DNA from: an uncultured Negativicutes bacterium
GTDB lineage: Bacteria; Bacillota; Negativicutes; Acidaminococcales; Acidaminococcaceae
Direction: 5' to 3'
Assembly (NCBI GenBank): GCA_937926555.1
Contig: CALAZX010000011.1
Coordinates: 1 to 9,586 of the forward strand
DNA: 9,586 nt
In this document: in pieces, positions 1-5,597 of the stretch
How the letters are laid out: every line of letters begins with the position of its first letter
Numbering within the stretch: the stretch's first letter is position 1
Position numbers and translations under genes: made by a program
Notes under the pieces: model-generated
The model's database searches: none
What the model was told of the DNA's origin: nothing
The model's input: the letters and a program-made list of their open reading frames with translations, nothing else

Positions 1-24
1 ATGGACTAAGGAGGAAACCACATC

Positions 25-1490
25 ATGTTATATGTTAGCACCCGGGGCCAGGCGCCGATCGCGTCCGCGGCCCATGTGATCAAGGAAGGACTGGCAAGAG
101 ACGGGGGACTGTTCGTTCCCCAGAACATCCCCAAAGTGCATCTGGACGACATCCTGACCATGCACGCCATGCCCTACTCCCAGTGTGTGGCCAGCGTGCT
201 GAAACTGTTCCTCACGGATTACACCGTGGATGAGCTGCTGGAATGCGCCGAGGCCGCCTATACCCAGGAGAAGTTCGGCAACGACCCGACGTGCTGGAGT
301 TGTGGCACGGACCCACCATGGCCTTCAAGGACATGGCCCTGCAGATCCTGCCCCATCTCATGACCCGGGCCCAGAAGAAGACCGGCGAGGAGAGCCGCAT
401 CGTGATCCTGGCCGCCACCTCCGGTGACACGGGCAAGGCTGCCCTGGAAGGCTTCGCCGACGTTCCCGGCACCGACATCATCGTCTTCTATCCCACCGAC
501 GGCGTGAGTCCCATCCAGAAACTGCAGATGACCACCCAGAAGGGCGGCAATGTGGCGGTATTCGGCATCGAGGGCGACTTCGACGACGCTCAGCGGGGCG
601 TGAAGGAGATCTTCAGCGACCAGGCCCTGGCAGGGAAGCTGGCCGAGCACGGCTACTGCTTCTCCTCCGCCAACTCCATCAACTGGGGGAGACTGGCGCC
701 CCAGATCGCCTACTATTTCAAGGCCTACGCCTCCGCCGTGGCCAACGGACGGATCAAACCCGGCGACCCCATCATCTACGCGGTGCCCACCGGCAACTTC
801 GGCGACATCCTGGCGGGCTACTACGCCAAACGCATGGGCCTGCCCGTGAAGCGCTTCATCTGCGCCTCCAACTCCAACAACGTGCTCACCGAGTTCATCA
901 ACACCGGCAAGTACAACCGGAAACGGGACCTGCTGAAGACCAGCTCCCCCTCCATGGACATCCTGGCGTCCAGCAACCTGGAGCGGCCGCCCTATGCTGT
1001 GACGGAAGGCGCCCAGGAGAAGGTGGCCGACTGGATGAAAGAGCTCCAGGACAACGGCTTCTACGAAGTGGACAGCCGCACCCGCAACGAGGTACAGGAG
1101 AACTTCTTCGGCGCCTGGGCCGACGAGATGGAGACCGGTGACGCCATCGGCCGCATCTACAACGACTACCATTACCTGATGGACCCCCATACCGCCGTGG
1201 CCTGGAAAGCCACCGAGAAATACCGTCTGCTGTCCAGCGACGACACCTACGCCGTGGTTCTCTCCACCGCCAGCCCCTACAAGTTCAACAAGGCTGTGCT
1301 GGAAGGCCTGGGCAAAGGGGAGGGCGTGGATGACAGCCGTCCCTTCGAGGCTGTCCGCAAGCTCCACGAGGAGACGGAGCTGCCGCTGCCCCGCCAGATG
1401 GGCGAGCTGGAGAAGCTGCCGGTGCTCCATGAGCAGGTGATCGGGGCCGCCGCCATGCCGGAGGCCATCTGCACCAAGCTGGGAATCTGA
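25..1490 (+). pseudogene. thrC: Threonine synthase, interrupted by a single-base frameshift
   Basis: The encoded family is the PLP enzyme that converts O-phosphohomoserine to threonine. The ATG at 25 follows an AAGGAGG site at 8-14. The first frame gives a typical N-terminal domain (MLYVSTRGQAPIASA, then GLARDGGLFVP) up to Asp87 at 283-285. It then runs into nonsense and stops at 361-363. Homology resumes in another frame at 288 with DVLELWHGPTMAFKD and continues cleanly to the stop at 1488-1490. Adding one C in the CCC at 285-287 restores NDPDVLELWHGPT and a 488-residue protein, normal for the long family type. In that protein Lys102 is the expected PLP lysine and SGDTG at 133-137 the phosphate-binding loop. 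No other lesion is visible, so this is a recent mutation or a sequencing or assembly error. The short TAA at 7-9 may end an upstream gene, but too little is present to say. Confidence 0.9.
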
Positions 1491-1521
1491 GTGAGGATAT
1501 AGTCCGGACAGGGGAAAGAGC

Positions 1522-1560
1522 AAAAAAATACTTGCTAGCTCCGCCGGTCTATGATATAAT
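1522..1560 (+). promoter_or_regulatory. Strong housekeeping promoter for rpsB-tsf
   Basis: TTGCTA (1532-1537) and a perfect TATAAT (1555-1560) are separated by exactly 17 bp. TG at 1552-1553 makes an extended -10. An A-run at 1522-1528, just upstream of the -35, looks like an UP element. Transcription would begin near 1567, leaving a leader of about 100 nt before rpsB. No clear terminator separates this promoter from thrC. Confidence 0.85.
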
Positions 1561-1581
1561 TTTTCAAGTGTTTAATACACA

Positions 1582-1639
1582 CGCAGCCGGATTCCGCGTC
1601 TGTCCGCATGTAGCGGTGCGCAGGAAGTTGAAAGCTGCG
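1582..1639 (+). promoter_or_regulatory. Foldable 5' leader of rpsB, possible S2 autoregulatory site
   Basis: Three nested stems can form in the leader: CGCAGC (1582-1587) with GCTGCG (1634-1639); TCCGCG (1593-1598) with CGC-A-GGA (1619-1625, one bulged A); and CCGC (1604-1607) with GCGG (1613-1616) closing a five-base loop. The fold ends 11 nt before the AGGAGG at 1651-1656. Feedback by S2 on the rpsB leader is known in gammaproteobacteria. That the same happens here is inference, as I see no specific match to a described leader. Confidence 0.4.
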
Positions 1640-1665
1640 GAGGAAAAAACAGGAGGAAAGAAAAC

Positions 1666-2391
1666 ATGTCTATTATCTCTATGAAACAACTGCTGGAAGC
1701 CGGCGTGCATTTCGGTCATCAGACCCGCCGCTGGAACCCGAAGATGGCTAAGTACATCTTCACCGAAAGAAACGGTATCTACATCATCGACCTGCAGAAA
1801 ACCGTCAAGAAAGTTGACGAAGCTTACAACTTTGTACGCGACGTAGCTGCCAACGGCGGCGACGTTCTGTTCGTCGGCACCAAGAAACAGGCTCAGGAAG
1901 CTATGCGCGAAGAAGCTACCCGCTGCAACATGTTCTACGTGAACGAGCGTTGGCTGGGCGGCATGCTGACCAACTTCAAGACCATTCAGAAACGTATCTC
2001 CCGTCTGCGTCAGCTGGAGAAAATGCAGGAAGACGGCACCTTTGACGTACTGCCCAAGAAAGAAGTTCAGCAGCTGCTCCACGAGATGGAGAAACTGAAC
2101 AAGAACCTGGGCGGCATCAAAGATATGAAAAAACTGCCGGCTGCTATGTTCATCGTTGACCCCCGCAAAGAGCACATCGCTGTTCTGGAGGCTCACAAAC
2201 TGAACATTCCTATCGTTGCGACCGTTGACACCAACTGCGATCCGGACGAGATCGATTACGTGATCCCCGCAAACGACGACGCTATCCGCGCTGTACGCCT
2301 GCTGTCCTCCAAGATGGCTGACGCTGTGCTGGAAGGCCGTCAGGGCCAGCAGAACGCTGAAGCTGCAGAAGCTCCGGCAGAAGCTGAATAA
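1666..2391 (+). CDS. rpsB: 30S ribosomal protein S2
   Basis: S2 is a structural protein of the small ribosomal subunit, bound on the back of the head-body junction. The 241-residue product has the family's normal length. It starts MSIISMKQLLEAGVHFGHQT, followed by RRWNPKMAKYIFTERNG and the IIDLQKT segment. Further conserved blocks are FVGTKKQAQ, NERWLGGMLTNFKT (about residues 88-101) and FIVDPRKEHIAVLEA (about 162-176). The C-terminus is an Ala/Glu-rich tail. AGGAGG at 1651-1656 lies 9 nt before the ATG. Codons such as GCT, GTT, CGT and GAA are commoner than in the envelope genes downstream, as expected for a highly expressed gene. It is probably co-transcribed with tsf from the promoter at 1532-1560. 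Confidence 0.98.
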   Translation: MSIISMKQLLEAGVHFGHQTRRWNPKMAKYIFTERNGIYIIDLQKTVKKVDEAYNFVRDVAANGGDVLFVGTKKQAQEAMREEATRCNMFYVNERWLGGMLTNFKTIQKRISRLRQLEKMQEDGTFDVLPKKEVQQLLHEMEKLNKNLGGIKDMKKLPAAMFIVDPRKEHIAVLEAHKLNIPIVATVDTNCDPDEIDYVIPANDDAIRAVRLLSSKMADAVLEGRQGQQNAEAAEAPAEAE

Positions 2392-2428
2392 TTATAAACA
2401 TCCCACAGGATTCAATTGAGTGACACGA

Positions 2429-2457
2429 CAAACGCGAAGTTCCATACTTCGCGTTTG
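2429..2457. promoter_or_regulatory. Perfect 12-bp hairpin between rpsB and tsf
   Basis: CAAACGCGAAGT (2429-2440) pairs perfectly with ACTTCGCGTTTG (2446-2457) around a TCCAT loop. No T-run follows, so it is not a standard intrinsic terminator; it may be a processing or stabilising element, or a site for a DNA-binding protein. Its 3' arm runs into TTGACA (2455-2460), a perfect -35 sequence. The only -10 candidate at usable spacing is AAGAAT (2479-2484, 18-bp spacer), a 4/6 match. An internal promoter for tsf is therefore possible but weakly supported. Confidence 0.7.
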
Positions 2458-2508
2458 ACATATCATGTGAAAATTTTCAAGAATTAGTATTCTCAGGAGG
2501 AAACGAAA

Positions 2509-3387
2509 ATGGCAAATATTACTGCTGCTTTAGTAAAAGATCTGCGTGAACGTACCGGCGCCGGCATGATGGACTGCAAAAAAGCCCTGGTGGCCTGCGA
2601 AGGTGAAATCGAGAAAGCCATCGACTTCCTGCGTGAAAAAGGTTTGTCCCAGGCTGCTAAGAAAGCAGACCGCGTAGCTGCTGAAGGCGCTGTTGTAGAC
2701 TATATTTCCGCAGATGAGAAGGTTGGCGTTATCCTGGAAGTCAACTGCGAGACCGACTTCGTTGGCAAAAACGAGGATTTCCAGGCTCTGGCTACTTCCA
2801 TCGCTAAACAGGTTGCTGAACTGAACCCCGCCGACGTTGAAGCTCTGCTGGCTTCCGAGATGGACGGCAAAACCGTTCAGGACGTTGTTACCGCCGCTAT
2901 CGCAAAAATCGGCGAGAACATCTCCGTACGTCGTTTCCAGCGTTACGAGAGCGCTGAGGGCAAAGTATACAGCTACATCCATGGCGGCGGCAAGATCGGC
3001 GTCCTGGTTGACATGAAAGGCGGCGACGCTGAGCTGGGCAAAGACATCGCTATGCAGGTTGCTGCTGCGAACCCCCAGTATCTGACCCGCGCTGAAGTTC
3101 CGGCTGACGTTCTGGACCGTGAGAAAGACGTTCTGACCGAGCAGGCCCGCAACGAAGGCAAACCCGAGAAAATCATCGAGAAGATGGTTCTGGGCCGTAT
3201 CAACAAATTCTACAAAGAAGTATGCCTGGTTGACCAGGAATTCATCAAAGATGGCGACCTGACCATCACCAAACTGCTGAAATCCAAAGACGCTGAAGTA
3301 GCAAGATTCGCACGCTTCCAGCTGGGTGAAGGCATTGAGAAGAAACAGGAAGACTTCGCCGCTGAAGTTGCTTCTTTCATGAAATAA
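2509..3387 (+). CDS. tsf: Elongation factor Ts
   Basis: EF-Ts is the cytoplasmic nucleotide-exchange factor that releases GDP from EF-Tu. The product has 292 residues, the full two-subdomain length. The N-terminal UBA-like module starts MANITAALVKDLRERTGAGM and continues with MDCKKAL (21-27) and KADRVAAEG (52-60). The EF-Tu-contacting TDFVGKNEDF lies at 82-91. HGGGKIGVLV (158-167) sits in the core, and the C-terminal subdomain carries RINKFYKEVCLVDQEF (230-245), ending in the usual helical tail. AGGAGG at 2495-2500 is 8 nt before the ATG. Codon use resembles rpsB. It is followed by an intrinsic terminator at 3424-3457, so rpsB-tsf looks like a transcription unit of its own. Confidence 0.98.
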   Translation: MANITAALVKDLRERTGAGMMDCKKALVACEGEIEKAIDFLREKGLSQAAKKADRVAAEGAVVDYISADEKVGVILEVNCETDFVGKNEDFQALATSIAKQVAELNPADVEALLASEMDGKTVQDVVTAAIAKIGENISVRRFQRYESAEGKVYSYIHGGGKIGVLVDMKGGDAELGKDIAMQVAAANPQYLTRAEVPADVLDREKDVLTEQARNEGKPEKIIEKMVLGRINKFYKEVCLVDQEFIKDGDLTITKLLKSKDAEVARFARFQLGEGIEKKQEDFAAEVASFMK

Positions 3388-3407
3388 GCGACACGGACAA
3401 GTCTTTG

Positions 3408-3457
3408 AACGGTTGAACCGTTGGACCGTATTCGCCTCTGGTGGATACGGTCTTTTT
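3408..3457 (+). terminator. Intrinsic terminator after tsf
   Basis: GACCGTAT (3424-3431) pairs with ATACGGTC (3445-3452). The stem can be continued inward to 13 bp with some G-T wobbles, leaving a TCT loop, and TTTTT (3453-3457) follows. A second small hairpin, AACGGT/ACCGTT with a TGA loop, sits directly upstream at 3408-3422. This closes the rpsB-tsf transcript. Confidence 0.88.
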
Positions 3458-3460
3458 ATG

Positions 3461-3604
3461 GCCGGGAACAGGGGGAGACGGCACTGTGATGTCATGCGCT
3501 CCGGCGCAGTGTGCGTACTGGCGGTCTCCGGGACAGGCGGGAAACGCATCTGTGGACAGGATGCGGTGCTGCAGGTCCTCCGGGTTCCCGGAACAGACAA
3601 ATAT
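3461..3604 (+). ncRNA. Candidate structured RNA in the tsf-pyrH gap, strand uncertain
   Basis: This stretch between two terminators has no believable protein but folds well on paper. CCGGGAAC (3462-3469) can pair with GTTCCCGG (3584-3591) as a closing stem. It encloses one arm closed by GGAGAC/GTCTCC (3474-3479 with 3524-3529), with inner CACT/AGTG and GCGC/GCGC pairings. A second arm is closed by CGCATC/GATGCG (3545-3550 with 3560-3565). It ends directly before the terminator at 3605-3638. There is no good promoter just upstream, so it may be a processed read-through piece of the tsf transcript, or no RNA gene at all. I recognise no known family; SRP RNA and T-box signature bases are absent. 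Confidence 0.3.
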
Positions 3605-3638
3605 AATAAGAGAACACCTGGGTGTTCTCTTATTTTTT
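3605..3638 (+). terminator. Second intrinsic terminator in the tsf-pyrH gap
   Basis: AATAAGAGAACAC (3605-3617) and GTGTTCTCTTATT (3622-3634) form a perfect 13-bp stem around a CTGG loop. The 3' arm merges into a run of six Ts (3633-3638). It lies 148 bp past the first terminator. It is either a back-up terminator for tsf or the end of a separate small transcript. Confidence 0.88.
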
Positions 3639-3640
3639 GC

Positions 3641-3677
3641 CCGGAAGCGGAGAGATTCCGTGAGGAACGGCTTCCGG
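3641..3677. repeat. Hairpin with inverted CCGGAAGC/GCTTCCGG arms
   Basis: CCGGAAGC (3641-3648) pairs with GCTTCCGG (3670-3677). Inside, TTCC and GGAA (3656-3659 and 3664-3667) can close a GTGA tetraloop of GNRA type. No T-run follows. The 3' arm and the bases after it resemble 6452-6463 in the uppS-cdsA gap, so the two may be copies of a short GC-rich dispersed element. The rest of 3678-3750 shows nothing I can name. Confidence 0.45.
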
Positions 3678-3759
3678 CAGCCTGCAACAGAACAGAGCGG
3701 TGTTTTCCGTCCCGGGAACGAAATATGATAATTGTTACAGAATATCTTGGGATACCCGT

Positions 3760-3788
3760 TTTTCAAGCAGGCATAAATGTGGTATAAT
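3760..3788 (+). promoter_or_regulatory. Promoter for pyrH and the genes after it
   Basis: A perfect TATAAT at 3783-3788 is preceded by TG at 3780-3781, an extended -10. TTTTCA (3760-3765), a 4/6 match to the -35, is 17 bp upstream. Transcription would start near 3795, giving a leader of about 39 nt. An imperfect inverted motif around 3727-3746, with TGTTACA near its middle, lies upstream; I cannot assign it to a regulator. Confidence 0.78.
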
Positions 3789-3833
3789 ATACGTTAATGA
3801 AAAGGGAAAAAATACAATTTGGGAGGGGTATTC

Positions 3834-4556
3834 GTGGCAGAAAATAAATACCAGAGAGTAGTACTGAAACTCAGCGGCGAGGCGCTGGCCGGTGAAAAAG
3901 GATACGGCATCGATCCCGCTGTGGTCGAGAACATCGCGAAACAGATCCAGGAGGTGCTGGATACCGGCACGGAGGTGGCCATCGTCAATGGCGGCGGCAA
4001 CATCTGGCGGGGACTTTCCGGCGCAAGCAAAGGCATGGACCGCGCCACTGCGGATTACATGGGAATGCTGGCGACAGTGATCAATTCCCTGGCGCTGCAG
4101 GACGCATTGGAGCAGAGAGGCGTACCCACCCGGGTGCAGACCGCCATCGAGATGCGGCAGATCGCTGAACCGTACATCCGCCGCCGCGCTGTCCGCCATC
4201 TGGAGAAGGAGCGCGTGGTGATTTTCGCCGCGGGTACCGGCAACCCGTACTTCAGCACCGATACCACCGCCGCCCTGCGTGCGGCCGAGATCGAGGCTGA
4301 TGCCATCCTGATGGGCAAGAACGGCGTGGACGGTGTCTACGACTCCGACCCGGCCATCAACCCCGATGCTAAGAAATTCGACAGACTGGCGTACCTGGAT
4401 GTCATCCAGAAGCATCTCAGCGTGATGGACTCCACGGCGATCAGCCTGTGCATGGACAACCATATCCCCATCATCGTTTTCAACATCGAGACCCCCGGTA
4501 ATATCTTGCGTGCAGCCCTGGGGACTGTAGAAGGCACTATTGTAGGAGGAAAATAA
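3834..4556 (+). CDS. pyrH: UMP kinase (uridylate kinase)
   Basis: PyrH phosphorylates UMP to UDP with ATP in the cytoplasm, as a hexamer of the amino-acid-kinase fold. From the GTG at 3834 the product is 240 residues, the family norm. KLSGEAL (12-18) is the N-terminal nucleotide-site motif. NGGGNIWRG (52-60) and DYMGMLATVINSLAL (74-88) are UMP- and allosteric-region motifs. GTGNPYFSTDTTAALRA (134-150) and GVDGVYDSDP (164-173) complete the family pattern. GGAGG at 3822-3826, 7 nt upstream, selects this GTG. An in-frame TTG at 3819 would overlap that site and is rejected. The gene begins a new transcription unit, and frr starts 2 bp after its stop. Confidence 0.97.
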   Translation: MAENKYQRVVLKLSGEALAGEKGYGIDPAVVENIAKQIQEVLDTGTEVAIVNGGGNIWRGLSGASKGMDRATADYMGMLATVINSLALQDALEQRGVPTRVQTAIEMRQIAEPYIRRRAVRHLEKERVVIFAAGTGNPYFSTDTTAALRAAEIEADAILMGKNGVDGVYDSDPAINPDAKKFDRLAYLDVIQKHLSVMDSTAISLCMDNHIPIIVFNIETPGNILRAALGTVEGTIVGGK

Positions 4557-4558
4557 TC

Positions 4559-5122
4559 ATGGAATTTATTCAGGAAGTACTGCAGAAGCATGAACCGAAA
4601 ATGAAAGGCCAGATGGACCATCTCCGCGAGGAGCTGGCAGGACTCCGCGCAGGCCGCGCGACTCCGGCGCTGCTGAACAACATCACCGTGGACTACTACG
4701 GCATGCCCACCCCGATCAACCAGGTGGCCAACATCTCCGTACCGGAACCCCGGATGCTGGTGATCCAGCCCTGGGAGGCCTCCATGCTGAAAGAGATCGG
4801 CAAAGCCATCATGTCTTCCGACCTGGGCCTGAACCCCAACAACGACGGCGCTGTGATCCGTCTGAACCTGCCCATGCTCACCGAGGAGAGACGTAAAGAG
4901 CTGGTGAAGACTGCCAACAAACGCACCGAGGAGACCCGTGTGGGCATCCGCAACGTGCGCCGCGACATCATCGACGAGTTCAAGAAGATGGAGAAGAAAA
5001 AAGAGATCTCCGAGGACGAGCTGAAGGTGGGCGAGGAGAAGGCGCAGAAACTCACTGACAAATACATGGCCGAGATCGACAAACTGATCGAAGTCAAAGA
5101 GAAAGAGATCATGGAAGTGTGA
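4559..5122 (+). CDS. frr: Ribosome recycling factor
   Basis: RRF, together with EF-G, splits post-termination ribosomes so that subunits can be reused. The 187-residue product has standard length. It shows the three-helix-bundle and beta-domain layout: helix 1 with HLREELAGLRAGRATPALL (21-39), a domain-II segment with VDYYGMPTPINQVA (44-57), VPEPRMLVIQPWE (61-73), and the hinge and third helix around LTEERRKELVK (107-117) and RVGIRNVRRD (127-136). The lysine/glutamate-rich C-terminal helix is complete. AGGAGG at 4544-4549 lies within the end of pyrH, 9 nt before the ATG, so translation is probably coupled to pyrH. The next gene begins 4 bp after the stop. Confidence 0.98.
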   Translation: MEFIQEVLQKHEPKMKGQMDHLREELAGLRAGRATPALLNNITVDYYGMPTPINQVANISVPEPRMLVIQPWEASMLKEIGKAIMSSDLGLNPNNDGAVIRLNLPMLTEERRKELVKTANKRTEETRVGIRNVRRDIIDEFKKMEKKKEISEDELKVGEEKAQKLTDKYMAEIDKLIEVKEKEIMEV

Positions 5123-5126
5123 CCCT

Positions 5127-5360
5127 ATGCCCGATGTAGTGGCACTGCCTCTCGCGAAGGCCCGTGAGGTCCTGGCGGAAAGCGGCTGGGACTGTGAGGT
5201 GGAATACTCCGCCTCCGGTTACCGGGAGGAGGGGACGGAGAACTGCCGTCCCGAAGAATACGTCATTAGACAGCTTCCGCTGTCTGATCATAAACTGAAA
5301 TTAACTGTTGCGGTTAAGTGGAGAAGGGAGGTGCTCCAGGATGGCTTTCAAAATCAATAA
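5127..5360 (+). CDS. Small free-standing PASTA-domain protein
   Basis: This 77-residue protein of unknown function opens MPDVVALPLAKAREVLAESG. That matches the start of a PASTA repeat (PDVVG-x-x-x-x-EA...L..AG), normally found outside the cell in PrkC/Stk1 kinases and class B penicillin-binding proteins. The central segment WDCEVEYSA and the later YVIRQLPLSDHKLKLTVAVKW fit the repeat's beta strands, so nearly the whole protein is one domain. There is no kinase or transpeptidase, signal peptide or membrane segment, so it should be cytoplasmic. Cys23 and Cys40 are present. The start is 4 bp after frr with only a weak GGAAG (5113-5117), so translation is probably coupled to frr. The end overlaps the ferredoxin by 20 bp. 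The fold is inferred from pattern; no role is known to me. Confidence 0.8.
   Translation: MPDVVALPLAKAREVLAESGWDCEVEYSASGYREEGTENCRPEEYVIRQLPLSDHKLKLTVAVKWRREVLQDGFQNQ
5265..5288. promoter_or_regulatory. 10-bp hairpin upstream of the ferredoxin, with possible weak promoter
   Basis: ATTAGACAGC (5265-5274) pairs with GCTGTCTGAT (5279-5288) around a TTCC loop, with one T-G wobble. It lies inside the PASTA gene, 52 nt before the ferredoxin start, and has no T-run after it. TAGACA (5267-5272), a 5/6 -35 match, overlaps the left arm, with TAAACT (5291-5296) 18 bp away as a poor -10. It may be an mRNA-stabilising 5' hairpin, an operator, or chance. Confidence 0.45.
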
Positions 5361-5514
5361 AGACGCTTGCGTAGGCTGCGGTACATGCGCTTCTGTATGT
5401 CCGGTAGGCGCTGCGAAAGAAGACGGTGAGGGTAAATACGAAATCACCGCCGACGAATGTGTGGAATGCGGCGCTTGCGCTGCAAACTGCCCGACTGGTG
5501 CAATTGAACAGTAA
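5341..5514 (+). CDS. Clostridial-type 2[4Fe-4S] ferredoxin
   Basis: This is a 57-residue low-potential electron carrier of the anaerobic cytoplasm, the usual partner of pyruvate:ferredoxin oxidoreductase, hydrogenases and Rnf-type complexes. Two cluster motifs are visible, CVGCGTCASVCP (10-21) and CVECGACAANCP (39-50), each with the CxxCxxCxxxCP spacing. The fourth cysteine of each completes the other cluster. The ATG at 5341 follows GGGAGG (5326-5331) by 9 nt. An in-frame TTG at 5308 lacks such a site and would add residues before the normal N-terminus. It overlaps the PASTA gene by 20 bp and ends at a strong terminator. Codon use (GCT, GTA, GGT, GAA) is like rpsB and tsf, suggesting high expression. 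Confidence 0.97.
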   Translation: MAFKINKDACVGCGTCASVCPVGAAKEDGEGKYEITADECVECGACAANCPTGAIEQ

Positions 5515-5533
5515 CTGACACAGAATTGAATGG

Positions 5534-5578
5534 GGCGCCCCTCTCTGTCAAAAGAGAGGGGATGCCGATTTTTGTTTT
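5534..5578 (+). terminator. Strong intrinsic terminator after the ferredoxin
   Basis: CCCCTCTCT (5538-5546) and AGAGAGGGG (5553-5561) form a perfect 9-bp stem with a GTCAAA loop. It can be extended by GGC/GCC (5534-5536 with 5564-5566) across a small internal loop. TTTTTGTTTT (5569-5578) follows. It should end most transcripts from the pyrH promoter, so uppS and later genes need read-through or another promoter. Confidence 0.9.
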
Positions 5579-5597
5579 ATGGAAAGGTCGTGGACTC

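Noticed and set aside
258..1523. 421-residue reading frame on the - strand over thrC
   Set aside because: It is an antisense shadow of GC-rich codons: low-complexity Gly/His/Val/Gln composition, no recognisable motif and full overlap with thrC.
3602..3607. TATAAT just before terminator 2 as a promoter
   Set aside because: No -35-like sequence lies at a suitable distance (GC-rich TCCGGG there), and a start would fall inside the terminator stem.
3461..3640. SRP RNA, 6S RNA or T-box leader in the tsf-pyrH gap
   Set aside because: The SRP apical motif and the T-box antiterminator sequence are absent. The three-way fold is unlike the single long arm of 6S RNA.
3413..3787. 124-residue + strand reading frame in the tsf-pyrH gap
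   Set aside because: It runs through both terminators and into the pyrH promoter, has no ribosome site and resembles no protein family.
3819..3833. TTG at 3819 as the pyrH start
   Set aside because: It overlaps the GGAGG that serves the GTG at 3834, and the longer N-terminus does not fit the family.
5526..5597. TTG at 5526 or ATG at 5562 as the uppS start
   Set aside because: Both lie in the ferredoxin terminator hairpin and lack an upstream ribosome site. The GTG at 5598 has one, though this is not proven.
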